From contig CAYLRY010000014.1 of the NCBI GenBank assembly GCA_964386535.1, forward strand, positions 1 to 64,000: DNA of 64,000 nucleotides, given 5' to 3'. The notes under the pieces were generated by a model. It was not told where the DNA came from and ran no database searches. It saw nothing but the letters and a program-made list of their open reading frames with translations. The position numbers and the translations under genes are program-made. Positions 55,688 through 64,000 of this stretch are shown piece by piece. This stretch comes from CAYLRY01 sp964386535. GTDB lineage: Bacteria; Chloroflexota; Dehalococcoidia; Dehalococcoidales; UBA3254. Within the stretch, counting starts at the first letter, position 1. Each line of letters opens with the position of its first letter.

Positions 55688-56309
55688 TATCTTTCCCTTC
55701 TGATAACCAGTGTTCCAAAATACGGGCTATATATCTCCAGTTACGTTTATTCAATGTCGTAGCTTCACGAATTGCATCCCGAATCCAGGTGTCAGGATAC
55801 TGTTTTTCCGCCTCGCGGATTTCATCAGCGATCAGGGGAGTCAGCATGCCAATATTCTGTTCATAGAGGGTAAAAATATCCGGTAAATCATACGGTTCCG
55901 AGGGGACAGGATGACCTTCTTCGAGTCCGGGTAAGATTAACTCGCCATTTTGAACTTTTTGTATAACAGATTGATTGTTTACAGTATTAATAAAATAAAG
56001 ATCCTGAATATTATTGCCCAGAGAGACTGATAAGTGTAAAAGAACCCCCTTTGCAGTCAGAGCTTCCAGGACTTTCCTGAGATTCTCCCGGTACGAGGTT
56101 TTCAAGCTTTTCAACAAGTTGGCATGGCTCAGCAATTCATTAAAAGAGACAAAGCGGTACCGGCCTTTGGGCGGATACAGCATTTCGAAAATATGAAATA
56201 AAACCTTGAGTTCCGTGATATCCTCTATCAACGGGAACACAGAGCTAAAAACAGTATTGGGCACTTGTGTATACCTTATACCGGTAGGGAATCCATTAAA
56301 TTTGTTCAT
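55602..56309 (-). CDS. DnaD-domain replication protein
   Basis: A 235-residue protein with an N-terminal winged-helix-like half (about 15-115) and a C-terminal DnaB/DnaD domain (about 145-210; DIFTLYEQNIGMLTPLIADE and the YIARILEHWL end that resembles the YxxxIL-W motif). DnaD-type proteins link origin remodelling to helicase loading. ATG overlaps the dnaB stop by 4 bases, and its end overlaps the loader gene. Confidence 0.85.
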   Translation of the reverse strand: MNKFNGFPTGIRYTQVPNTVFSSVFPLIEDITELKVLFHIFEMLYPPKGRYRFVSFNELLSHANLLKSLKTSYRENLRKVLEALTAKGVLLHLSVSLGNNIQDLYFINTVNNQSVIQKVQNGELILPGLEEGHPVPSEPYDLPDIFTLYEQNIGMLTPLIADEIREAEKQYPDTWIRDAIREATTLNKRNWRYIARILEHWLSEGKDNGIHRGYTKKNTDPDKYIRGKYGHMVQR

Positions 56310-57700
56310 AGAAAACTCTGTTCAGGGTCAACAGGGGCTGTAGGTTCAACCGCCATATTCTCGAATTTTGCCAGCACGCTTTGAAAGCGTAATTTTATCT
56401 CGCCGGTAGGTCCATTGCGGTGTTTGGCTACGATTACATCTGCCAGACCAGCCGGGTATTCTTCATCAGGATGTTCTTTGCTCCAGTCCTCTTCAGTTCT
56501 ATAATAATATTCATCACGGTAAACGAACAGGACAACATCTGCATCCTGTTCAATACTACCACTGTCCCGCAAGTCAGACAGTTGAGGTTTATGAGACACA
56601 CGCCATTCCGAAGCACGGCTTAACTGTGAGACGACCAGCACCGGTATATTCATTTCACGTGCCAGGACTTTAAGGGAGCGGGTAATATAGCTAATTTCCT
56701 GTACACGGTTATCAATACGGGTGTCTCCCTGAAGTAATCCCAGATGATCAATAATTATTAAGTTTATATTATGTTCAGAATGCAAGCGTTTGGCCTTGCT
56801 GCGCATTTCGCTGATGCGCATCATGGGTGAGTCGTCAATATATATGGGCGCTTCAGAGAGAATACCGATGGCATCCATAATCCGTTTTTGCTCTTCGGGA
56901 GTTTCATTTCTACGGCGTATTTTCCAGGAATTCACCAGAGACTCATTAGATATTAACCGGTAAACCAGGGATTCCGCCGACATTTCCAGGCTGAAGATTG
57001 CAACACAGGCATTATGTTCTACCGCGGCGTTGCGGGCAATATTTAGAGCCAGGCTGGTTTTCCCCATACTGGGACGTCCGGCCAGGACTATTAAATCAGA
57101 GCGCTGGAAACCATTAAGTAATTCATCCATGCTAACAAATCCAGTAGGCACATGCTTCATTTCACTGGGCTTAATGGCTTCATTTTCTTCAGGTTCAGCT
57201 TCCAGGATTTTGTCCAGAATTTGACGGATGTGCAAAAAGCCGCGAGGACTTTTCCCATGCCTGAGGTTATACAGGATATCCTCAGCCTTGTCCAGGCTAG
57301 CATCTACATCAGGATCGGCCTGGTAACCAATTGCCGCAATCCGGTCAGACGCTGTAATCAACTGCCGCATCATGGAAAGACGGTAGACAATACGTGCGTA
57401 TAACTCAATGTCCAGGGAGGTGGGACAAACGGCGATCAAGTGGCTTAAGAAGGCCGCGCCGCCACAGCTTTCCAGCTTATCCTGGCGCGCCAGTTCCTGA
57501 GCCACGGTAATTTGATTAATACCCTCATTTCGCCGGTAGATTTCGAGACAGGCTTCATAAATCCACCGGTTGCGCTCGCTGTAAAAATCAGGCGGCAGCA
57601 GAATAGGCTCAGCCTTAATAATGGCTGAGCCATCTATCAGGAGAGAACCCAGGGTGGCTTCTTCAGCATCTATATCATGAGGTGGCAGTCGATCCGCCAT
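56306..57700 (-). CDS. dnaB: Replicative DNA helicase DnaB
   Basis: Hexameric 5'-3' helicase of the replication fork, 464 residues. The N-terminal primase-interacting domain opens with LPPHDIDAEEATLGSLL; the RecA-like domain has Walker A GRPSMGKTS near 208-216, FSLEMSAESL, Walker B LIIIDHLGLL and SDLRDSGSIEQDADVV. No intein. It lies 6 nt after rplI and is coupled to the DnaD-domain gene. Confidence 0.97.
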   Translation of the reverse strand: MADRLPPHDIDAEEATLGSLLIDGSAIIKAEPILLPPDFYSERNRWIYEACLEIYRRNEGINQITVAQELARQDKLESCGGAAFLSHLIAVCPTSLDIELYARIVYRLSMMRQLITASDRIAAIGYQADPDVDASLDKAEDILYNLRHGKSPRGFLHIRQILDKILEAEPEENEAIKPSEMKHVPTGFVSMDELLNGFQRSDLIVLAGRPSMGKTSLALNIARNAAVEHNACVAIFSLEMSAESLVYRLISNESLVNSWKIRRRNETPEEQKRIMDAIGILSEAPIYIDDSPMMRISEMRSKAKRLHSEHNINLIIIDHLGLLQGDTRIDNRVQEISYITRSLKVLAREMNIPVLVVSQLSRASEWRVSHKPQLSDLRDSGSIEQDADVVLFVYRDEYYYRTEEDWSKEHPDEEYPAGLADVIVAKHRNGPTGEIKLRFQSVLAKFENMAVEPTAPVDPEQSFL

Positions 57701-57706
57701 GTTCTC

Positions 57707-58171
57707 CTACTCCACGGGCTTTTCTTTCTCCGGTTCTTTTTCTTTCTCAACCACATTGACTTTGATTTTTGGTTCTATGTCTTTAGCCAGCTTAATGGTT
57801 AAATCGTAATTGCCGATTTGTTTGATCGGCTCAGCCAGCTCAATTTTTCTTTTGTCCACTTCCTGACCGATAATGGCTTTCAACTCAGTAGCGATGTTAG
57901 CAGCGGTAATGGAGCCGTGCATACGATCCTTGGCGCCCATTTTCACCGTAAAAGTGATCTCTTTACCTTCGAGCTGGGCAGCCAGTTTCTTCATTTTCTC
58001 AGTTTCCGCCCTGGCTTCGATCTGAGCTTTAACCTGCGTTACTGCGCCAGGCTTACTTACCAGAGCTAATTTTTTGGGAAGTAAATAATTACGTCCATAG
58101 CCATCGGAGACCTCTTTTATATCTCCGGCTTTGGCTACATTAGGTACATCTTCCAGAAATATGACTTTCAT
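57707..58171 (-). CDS. rplI: 50S ribosomal protein L9
   Basis: A 154-residue L9. The N-terminal rRNA-binding domain opens with MKVIFLEDVPNVAKAGD and has the GYGRNYLLPKKLA motif; a long connecting helix and the C-terminal domain follow. The tail ends in a Glu/Lys/Pro-rich extension of about 12 residues. The rplI-dnaB order is common in bacteria. Confidence 0.96.
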   Translation of the reverse strand: MKVIFLEDVPNVAKAGDIKEVSDGYGRNYLLPKKLALVSKPGAVTQVKAQIEARAETEKMKKLAAQLEGKEITFTVKMGAKDRMHGSITAANIATELKAIIGQEVDKRKIELAEPIKQIGNYDLTIKLAKDIEPKIKVNVVEKEKEPEKEKPVE

Positions 58172-58604
58172 TTTATCCCCCTAACCCGGATAAACCGGAA
58201 ATTATAACCTTTGCCATGTAATTGTTAATTCAATTTTGTTTCATAAAAGGCAAAAAATAAATCAAAATCAAATACTATTATGTGAACCCCGAACGATCGG
58301 GCACAGGCTGAAAAATCTCAAATTAGACGATATTCATTATGAAGCAAATCCTGTTTCTTTTCAATGATTCACAACTTCTCTACCAATAATTATCCTGGAT
58401 GGCGACTAAATTATTATCCCGCGAAAAATGTTACGGTGCAAGGAATGCTGATAATATAAAATGCTGATATTAAAAAGTGTAGGCGAACTATAAGAAATTG
58501 GAAAAGGCAGGGGGTTTTGTTTTACTAATACTATACTCAAGTGTAAAATTGAATTCAGTATCAATATATAGAAAAAGACATCAGAAAAGGGAGGTATTAA
58601 AATT
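58172..58604. other. Intergenic region between rplI and the dimeric-barrel gene
   Basis: Holds the upstream DNA of two divergent genes. I see only a short CCCGA/TCGGG hairpin near 58287-58300 and A/T-rich promoter-like sequence; no gene or RNA is recognisable. Confidence 0.5.
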
Positions 58605-58934
58605 ATGCCAGGTAAACCTATGATAAATGTGGTAATGACGCAATGTAAACCTGAGGACGAAGTGAAGTTTAATAAGTGGTACGATGAAGTTCATATCCCC
58701 ATGCTAATGAAATCAAATAAATTACTGAGGGCGGCCCGGTATAAAGTAATAGATACAGGTAAGCAGCCCAGTTTTATGGCTGTTTACAACTTTGCCAGCC
58801 GGGAGGATTTTGAACAATTTAACAACAGCCCTGAAATGGAGGCTGCCAGGAAAGATATGCAGGAAACCTGGGGACAAAAAGTACAATTGACCTCAAGGGT
58901 ACAGTATGAATTTCTCCGTGAGTGGAAAAAATAA
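58605..58934 (+). CDS. Small dimeric alpha/beta-barrel protein (EthD/DUF4286-like)
   Basis: A 109-residue protein with the ferredoxin-like layout of the dimeric barrel superfamily: a first strand INVVMTQCK, the helix with WYDEVHIPML, then YKVIDTG, a second half FMAVYNFAS with helix DFEQFNNSPEMEAARKD. It may bind a small hydrophobic ligand; no catalytic residue is certain. ATG 58605 follows GGGAGGTATTAAAATT. It is a single-gene unit. Confidence 0.7.
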   Translation: MPGKPMINVVMTQCKPEDEVKFNKWYDEVHIPMLMKSNKLLRAARYKVIDTGKQPSFMAVYNFASREDFEQFNNSPEMEAARKDMQETWGQKVQLTSRVQYEFLREWKK

Positions 58935-58969
58935 TCCGTATTTAACGCTTGAAGACAGAGGTGATCTGA

Positions 58970-58997
58970 TTAAGGGCGGGCGAAAACCCGCCCTTAA
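58970..58997. terminator. Hairpin between convergent genes
   Basis: TTAAGGGCGGG (58970-58980) pairs perfectly with CCCGCCCTTAA (58987-58997) around CGAAAA. It lies between the ends of the dimeric-barrel gene and trxB and probably serves both. Confidence 0.8.
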
Positions 58998-59001
58998 TAA
59001 A

Positions 59002-59916
59002 CTATCCCAAATACCTCTCAGCATATATGGCGGCTGTGGCACCGTCCCCGGCAGCAGAGACGGTCTGGCGGATAGAATTACTGCGGATGTCTCCCGCAGC
59101 CAGTACACCGGGAATAGCGGTTTCCATTTTTTCATTGGTTATGATATAACCGCCGGCATCCAGGGGAACAATACCTTTAAGAAAACCAGTATTCGGCCGC
59201 TGGCCAATGGAAACAAAAACGCCTGAAACAGGCAGAACGGAGAGCTGTCCGTTAACTACATCCTTGAGACGGAGTTGATTTACCTGTTCTTTCCCTTCAA
59301 TGGCGCTGACAGTGGTATTCCAGAGAAAGCGGATTTTAGATTCAGCCTGGGCTTTATCTGCCATAGTACGAACTGCTCGAAGCTGATCTCGGCGATGAAT
59401 CACCGTAACAGTTGAAGCAAACTTAGCAAGATGCAGAGCTTCAGCGACAGCCGAATCACCTCCTCCTACCACAGCTACTGACTTATCTCTAAAAAAAGCC
59501 GCATCACAGGTGGCACAGTAAGAGACTCCCCGGCCTGTAAATTCTTTTTCCCCCGGGACATTAAGGTTTATCCTATCAGAGCCGCAGGCAATCACCAGGG
59601 CTTTAGCCGAAAAATTGCCTCCAGCGGTGCTAACAATCTTCCAGGAGTCTTGCAGCTTGAGGTTGGTAACCTCGTCAATAATTATTTGAAGGCCTAGCTT
59701 CTCAGCCTGTTTTTGCATGTTAAGTGCCAGGTCCAGTCCGGAAATGCCATCAGGAAAACCGGGGAAGTTCTCCACCCAGTCTGCAATGGTAATCAGTCCG
59801 CCAGGCATGGTCTTTTCAATTAAGAGTGTTTTCAACTTACTGCGCACCGCATAAATTCCGGCAGTCAATCCTGCCGGGCCGCCGCCCAGGATAATTAACT
59901 CATATTCGTTTTCCAT
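59002..59916 (-). CDS. trxB: Thioredoxin reductase TrxB
   Basis: FAD/NADPH enzyme that reduces thioredoxin. FAD motif GGGPAG (11-16), redox pair Cys134/Cys137 in YCATCDAAFF, NADPH motif VVGGGDSA, and the C-terminal FAD contact GVLAAGDIR. I place the start at ATG 59916 (304 residues) because CGAGGA lies upstream and the protein then opens as expected; a longer frame to 60000 would enter trxA. It lies 67 nt after trxA, its substrate. Confidence 0.95.
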   Translation of the reverse strand: MENEYELIILGGGPAGLTAGIYAVRSKLKTLLIEKTMPGGLITIADWVENFPGFPDGISGLDLALNMQKQAEKLGLQIIIDEVTNLKLQDSWKIVSTAGGNFSAKALVIACGSDRINLNVPGEKEFTGRGVSYCATCDAAFFRDKSVAVVGGGDSAVAEALHLAKFASTVTVIHRRDQLRAVRTMADKAQAESKIRFLWNTTVSAIEGKEQVNQLRLKDVVNGQLSVLPVSGVFVSIGQRPNTGFLKGIVPLDAGGYIITNEKMETAIPGVLAAGDIRSNSIRQTVSAAGDGATAAIYAERYLG

Positions 59917-59983
59917 TTTAAATTCCTCGTTTTTTCCTTTTCCAGGGTAAAGGTAGAAACATATGAATTTATATATGCCGCTG

Positions 59984-60310
59984 TTATCCCAGGGCTGCAT
60001 CCAGTTCCTGTTTTAATTTGTCCTTGGGTTTGAAACCGACGATATTGGCCACCGGCTTGCCCTGCTTAAAAATGATCATAGTAGGTATTGACATTACATG
60101 GTACTGGGCGGCTGTTTGTTGATTTTGATCAACATCAAGCTTGGCGATGGTTAATTTTCCGGCATATTCTTTAGTCAACTCTTCCAGTATCGGCGCTACC
60201 ATCTGGCATGGACGGCACCAGGTAGCCCAAAAATCCACTAATACCGGATTACTTGACTTCAATACTATTTGATCAAATGTGCTATCTGTAACTGCGATTG
60301 TGTTAGACAT
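59984..60310 (-). CDS. trxA: Thioredoxin with WCRPC active site
   Basis: A 108-residue thioredoxin: DFWATWCRPCQMVAPIL with Cys32 and Cys35, the buried Asp strand LDVDQN, and cis-Pro in SIPTMIIF. The active site is C-R-P-C rather than the usual C-G-P-C, which may shift redox potential or partner choice. ATG overlaps the plsX stop by 8 bases. Paired with trxB downstream. Confidence 0.94.
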   Translation of the reverse strand: MSNTIAVTDSTFDQIVLKSSNPVLVDFWATWCRPCQMVAPILEELTKEYAGKLTIAKLDVDQNQQTAAQYHVMSIPTMIIFKQGKPVANIVGFKPKDKLKQELDAALG

Positions 60311-61298
60311 TCTTTTCCTCCTTTTTAAATGTGACGTATAGATTGGCTTCAGCGGTTTGCCTGGCTAAATTAATGGCATTCTTAATGGCATGAGCATGGC
60401 TTCTGCCGTGAGCTTTTATGACATTACCTTTGACTCCCAGCAAACAGGCTCCGCCATATTCACGGAAGTCCATTTTTTTCGCCCAGGAATCCAAACCTAC
60501 ACTATTAAGCAAGGCACTTCCATGAACCTGATAGGTCTTATGAATACCGTTCCATAATTGCTTGAAACCCTGCACAGCTTCCCCCAACCCCTCAATGGTC
60601 TTTAAAACGATATTACCGGTAAATCCATCGGTTACAATAACATCAACTTTTCCCCTGGGGATCTCATTAGCTTCAATATTACCAATAAAATTCAAGTTGG
60701 AGTCTTTTAATAACTCATGAGTTTCGATGACCAGCCGGTTCCCTTTCGTTTCTTCCGAGCCGTTGCTTAAAAGACCGATCCGCGGAGTTTCTTTCCCCAG
60801 AATATTTCTGGCAAAAGCCTGACCCATTTCAGCAAATTGTAATAAGTAATGAGGTTTGCAGTCAGCATTTGCTCCGGCATCGATCAGCAGAGCCGGTGTA
60901 CTCTCGGTGATATCCAAAATAGCACATATAGCAGGACGCTCAATGCCCTCCAGTTTGCCCAGATTCAGAAAAGCGGCACCAAACAGGGCTCCGGTATTGC
61001 CGGCAGACACGAAAGCCTGAGCTTTACCTTCTTTTAATAGATTGATGCCGACAACAATAGATGAATCCGGCTTGCTCATCACGGCTTTTATGGGGTGTTC
61101 ATCAGGTTCAATGACCTGGCTGGCATCTATAATGGAAATTCCGGTTTTTTTCCTGTAATGGGCAGCGATAACATGTATCAGAGACTTTCTTCCAACCAGT
61201 GCGATTTCAACATCATATTCTTCGGCAGCCCGGACAGCTCCTTTGATAACCTCATTCGGTGCATAATCGCCACCGGCTGCATCTACGGCAATGATCAT
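60303..61298 (-). CDS. plsX: Phosphate acyltransferase PlsX
   Basis: Makes acyl-phosphate from acyl-ACP for phospholipid synthesis. The 331 residues open with IAVDAAGGDYAPNEVIKGA and include FVSAGNTGALFGAA, NGSEETKGN and VDVIVTDGFTGNI, all typical. No rpmF or fab genes are adjacent. Weak ribosome site at ATG 61298. Confidence 0.95.
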   Translation of the reverse strand: MIIAVDAAGGDYAPNEVIKGAVRAAEEYDVEIALVGRKSLIHVIAAHYRKKTGISIIDASQVIEPDEHPIKAVMSKPDSSIVVGINLLKEGKAQAFVSAGNTGALFGAAFLNLGKLEGIERPAICAILDITESTPALLIDAGANADCKPHYLLQFAEMGQAFARNILGKETPRIGLLSNGSEETKGNRLVIETHELLKDSNLNFIGNIEANEIPRGKVDVIVTDGFTGNIVLKTIEGLGEAVQGFKQLWNGIHKTYQVHGSALLNSVGLDSWAKKMDFREYGGACLLGVKGNVIKAHGRSHAHAIKNAINLARQTAEANLYVTFKKEEKNV

Positions 61299-61353
61299 GA
61301 TACTATAATAACCTTTCCAATATATATTATTTTATTACAAAAAGCGCGCGTGA

Positions 61354-62526
61354 TCATTTAAAGCTAAAAAATTCTTTCCGGGCTTTTTCAAGGATTTCAG
61401 GGCTGGATATGAGGTCAGCAACTGTCATAGCCAGGGCTTTTGAGGCGTCCAGCATGCCCTGCATACCTCTATCCGAGACAGCAGCAGCGGCAAACTGGGG
61501 GGAATGCGTAACTGTTCCCGGACGGGCGATGGCAATCTGCGCATGCATTCCGGGTACTAATTGACTGACATTGCCGAAATCAGTACTGCCGAAATCCAGA
61601 TCAGGGTCTACCATTTTCATATTACGACCTAAGCGGCGCATATTACGCGCAAACAACTTTCCAATAGTCAGGTTATTCAGCATGGGGGCATAGCTCAATT
61701 CATCCCAGTGGTATTCCAGCCTGGCTCCAGTCGCGGCTGCGGCACCTTTAAAACAATTCAACACCTTTTGCTTCAATTCAGATAGATATGTCTCATCGGC
61801 AGCCCTTACCGTAAAGCTGGCAGCAGTATGGGCAGGTACAATGTTGGGAGCCTGCCCGCCATCTGTGATAATACCATGAATACGCGCTGTAGATTCGATA
61901 TGCTGACGCAGGGAATTAACGGAGTTAAAAGAGAGAATCATAGCTTCCAGGGCATTAATGCCTTTTTGAGGACTGCCGGCTGCATGCGAAGCCCGTCCGA
62001 AAAATTGAATATCCAGTCCCTGGCAGGCTAAAGCACTGGTAACCGCTTTATTACGAGTGCCCGGATGTACCGTCATAGCGGCGTCCAGGTTGTTAAAAGC
62101 TCCTCTTTGAGCCATGGTCACTTTGCCACCATAGAGCTCTTCAGCCGGTGTACCAATGACGACAACTTTTCCACCCAGGCTATCAATCACTGTTTTTGAG
62201 GCGAAGGCTGCTCCTACTGCTGAAGCTGCTATTAAATTATGGCCGCAGGCATGTCCCAGATCTGGCAGAGCATCATATTCAGCCGTCAGGGCAATAACTG
62301 GTTTCCCCTTTCCATAAGCAGCCTGAAATGCCGTTGGCAGGCCAAATATTCCACGCTCGATGGAGAAACCCCGCTTTTCCAGAAAATCCGTAAGCCAGGC
62401 CATGGCCCTATGCTCTTTGAAACCTAACTCAGGATTGGAAAAAATCTGGCGGCTTAATCCAGTCAATTCTTCCTGGCAATTATCTATATCAGCCAATATC
62501 CGGTTCTTCAAACTTTCCAGATCCAA
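61354..62526 (-). CDS. M20-family amidohydrolase
   Basis: A 390-residue metal-dependent amidohydrolase of the M20D kind (AbgB/hippurate-hydrolase relatives). Metal ligands and motifs are HACGHNLIAASAVGAA, GTPAEELYGGK with the catalytic Glu pair, and MTVHPG; the dimerisation domain contains GRASHAAGSPQKGINALEA. Substrate is probably an N-acyl amino acid or aminobenzoyl-glutamate-like amide, not resolved by sequence. TTG 62526 is preceded by GGAAAGG. Confidence 0.88.
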   Translation of the reverse strand: MDLESLKNRILADIDNCQEELTGLSRQIFSNPELGFKEHRAMAWLTDFLEKRGFSIERGIFGLPTAFQAAYGKGKPVIALTAEYDALPDLGHACGHNLIAASAVGAAFASKTVIDSLGGKVVVIGTPAEELYGGKVTMAQRGAFNNLDAAMTVHPGTRNKAVTSALACQGLDIQFFGRASHAAGSPQKGINALEAMILSFNSVNSLRQHIESTARIHGIITDGGQAPNIVPAHTAASFTVRAADETYLSELKQKVLNCFKGAAAATGARLEYHWDELSYAPMLNNLTIGKLFARNMRRLGRNMKMVDPDLDFGSTDFGNVSQLVPGMHAQIAIARPGTVTHSPQFAAAAVSDRGMQGMLDASKALAMTVADLISSPEILEKARKEFFSFK

Positions 62527-62743
62527 GGATCAATACCTTTCCATCTTAAAAATACCAGGGTATATAAAGATCAACCCTTTCACGTATTTTAACACAAATG
62601 AAGGCTTTTTCTATTTTAAACCTCATAATCAAATCCCAAAAGTATAGATTAAAAGTTAAAGGTAAAAACATCAACCTCATAATCAGGAATCTAAAAATTC
62701 ATAAAACCAGCCTGCGTGGACCTGGCATTTTAAGGCGCTCAAA

Positions 62744-63751
62744 TCAGGCCAGTGTGAGGTTAGGAACAGCATCCAGATCCGGGCCGTCAATTTTGCCCGA
62801 TTGGAATTTGAAATAAGCACAGGATGCGATCATTGCAGCATTATCAGTGCAGAGGATAATAGGTGGAACCAGGACAGGTACAGATGAACTTTCTATCAGG
62901 TGCTGGCATAAAGCTCTATTAGCAGCCACACCGCCCGAAATCAATATTTGATTGACCCTCTGTTCTTCAGCCAGATGGATAGTCTTGGTGACCAGAACGT
63001 CAATGACAGCTTTTTGAAAACTAGCAGCAGCGTCCCAGCGAGAAGGCAAACCGTTATGTTTGTAGTCTTCCAGTGTTATCTTCCCTCCTTCAACCATCCT
63101 GGAAAGAGCGGTTTTAATGCCACTGAAGCTGAAATCATTACTACCTTCCAACCAGGCATGTGGAAGTTTAATAACGGCAGAGCCGTTGCGTGCCGCTTTT
63201 TCTATTGCCGGTCCTCCGGGGTAACCAAGACCCAGGATACGGGCGACTTTATCAAAGGCTTCTCCGGCGGCGTCATCCCGAGTTCTGCCCAATAAAGTGT
63301 AACGACCGTGAGCCTGCATCAAAACCAGATCACTATGACCTCCTGAAACAATAAGGCAGATAACAGGAAACGTTATAGCTGAACCGGTCAGCCAGTTAGC
63401 GTAGATATGTCCTTCCAGGTGATTAACACCGATCAAGGGCAGTTTACGCGCCAGGCAGATTGCTTTAGCAGTATTTAAACCAACCAATAAAGAACCTGCC
63501 AGACCCGGACCATGGGTTACCGCAACAGCATCCAGGTCAGTCCAGGTGACCTGCGCTTCTTTCATAGCCTGTTCAATAATAGGGATAACAGCCAGCATAT
63601 GCTGCCGGGAAGCCACTTCCGGGACTACTCCGCCATAGCGGGCATGGATTTCAACCTGTGAGGCGATTTTATTGGAGAGAATACTGACGCCGTTTTCAAC
63701 TACAGCAGCAGCAGTTTCGTCGCAGGAAGACTCAATTCCTAAAATTTTCAT
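62744..63751 (-). CDS. tsaD: tRNA N6-adenosine threonylcarbamoyltransferase TsaD
   Basis: Transfers the threonylcarbamoyl group to A37 of ANN-decoding tRNAs. The 335 residues start LGIESSCDETAAAVV and contain the metal-binding NHLEGHIYANW (two His) and the ISGGVAANRAL motif, as in all TsaD/Kae1 proteins. It is complete. The gap before it (62527-62743) shows no gene. Confidence 0.97.
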   Translation of the reverse strand: MKILGIESSCDETAAAVVENGVSILSNKIASQVEIHARYGGVVPEVASRQHMLAVIPIIEQAMKEAQVTWTDLDAVAVTHGPGLAGSLLVGLNTAKAICLARKLPLIGVNHLEGHIYANWLTGSAITFPVICLIVSGGHSDLVLMQAHGRYTLLGRTRDDAAGEAFDKVARILGLGYPGGPAIEKAARNGSAVIKLPHAWLEGSNDFSFSGIKTALSRMVEGGKITLEDYKHNGLPSRWDAAASFQKAVIDVLVTKTIHLAEEQRVNQILISGGVAANRALCQHLIESSSVPVLVPPIILCTDNAAMIASCAYFKFQSGKIDGPDLDAVPNLTLA

Positions 63752-63847
63752 ATATTCGAATTATAACACAAATAATTTTTATCTTTGACATCTCATCATT
63801 AAAGTACTACTCTATCTTAAAGAGTTCGACCGGGGAAGAGCAGATAC

Positions 63848-64000
63848 ATGAACAAAGAGATTAGAATATCCATTGAAGATCTGGAAATAGGCGGGCAATT
63901 TTTTTTACCACCAGGAAAAGAGCCACCTTATCCTGTAGTAATTTTATGTCACGGCATACCCTCTGGAATAGTTGATCCGGCAGATGGGGGATATCCTGAG
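63848..64000 (+). CDS. Alpha/beta hydrolase, N-terminal part (cut by window end)
   Basis: Fifty-one codons from ATG 63848 to the right edge, with GGGGAAGAG upstream. The sequence FFLPPGKEPPYPVVILCHG then IPSG fits the beginning of an alpha/beta hydrolase, where HG marks the oxyanion loop. The nucleophile elbow is outside the window, so substrate and completeness cannot be judged. Confidence 0.65.
   Translation, partial: MNKEIRISIEDLEIGGQFFLPPGKEPPYPVVILCHGIPSGIVDPADGGYPE

Noticed and set aside
60000..60000. Longer trxB starting at 60000
   Set aside because: It would overlap trxA, adds residues unlike the family, and a better ribosome site precedes ATG 59916.

Overview
The window looks like a chromosomal segment of a Chloroflexota bacterium, most likely class Dehalococcoidia (Dehalococcoides or Dehalogenimonas relatives). 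This is an inference from gene content: a 23S-5S rRNA pair running straight into clpC with no 16S in view, a bacterial NrpR, a cobalamin salvage and nucleotide-loop operon with no corrin-ring genes, a RACo-type corrinoid activator beside a pterin-binding methyltransferase, and a K+-independent H+-pyrophosphatase. Base composition looks moderate with A/T-rich intergenic regions. I see no tRNA, CRISPR array, insertion sequence or prophage.

Layout. 1-7.3 kb: 3' part of 23S rRNA, 5S rRNA, clpC, a small membrane protein and tgt. 7.5-12.7 kb: a signalling block with a multi-PAS histidine kinase, a receiver-only protein, an OmpR-type regulator and a sigma-70 factor. 12.9-22.2 kb: hisH-hisF and then a nitrogen-control island. 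It holds a degenerate-receiver OmpR-family regulator (GlnR-like), amt, a PII protein, a PD-(D/E)XK-like protein, a second amt, glnA, pdxT and nrpR. 22.4-26.5 kb: a long-leader transcript for a peptide/nickel-type ABC importer (binding protein and two permeases) with no ATPase genes nearby. 26.5-29.8 kb: a minus-strand set of GH13 glycosidase, Crp/Fnr regulator, zinc-ribbon protein and ferredoxin. 30.1-41.6 kb: a minus-strand B12 uptake and salvage operon behind a cobalamin riboswitch with a terminator (btuF, btuC, btuD, cobQ, cobO, cbiB, cobD, cobT, cobS, cobC, a DUF71 ATP-binding protein, cobU). 41.6-44.3 kb: corrinoid methyltransferase and RACo-like activator. 44.3-46.2 kb: decayed DNA with a histidine-kinase tail remnant and a receiver protein. 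46.2-54.1 kb: hppA, argC, a SWIM-finger protein, folC, pyrF, DUF951 and a TPR protein. 54.2-58.2 kb: a replication-initiation operon (rplI, dnaB, a DnaD-domain protein, a helicase loader with two tandem AAA+ domains). 58.6-64 kb: a small dimeric-barrel protein, trxB, trxA, plsX, an M20 amidohydrolase, tsaD and the start of an alpha/beta hydrolase.

The strongest result is in the nitrogen island. Upstream of amt1 and of glnA lie four GTAAC/TTAAC-type half-sites each, spaced exactly 11 bp apart, and a two-site version precedes amt2. This is the geometry of actinobacterial GlnR boxes. The regulator gene next door (14339-15007) is an OmpR-family protein whose receiver has lost its phosphorylation-pocket residues, as expected for a GlnR-like orphan regulator. 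A second and separate nitrogen regulator, the mainly archaeal NrpR, closes the same island, and a GGTAATTT/AAATTACC inverted repeat sits just upstream of the amt1 half-sites. Together these suggest a two-regulator nitrogen circuit with cis-elements visible in the sequence.
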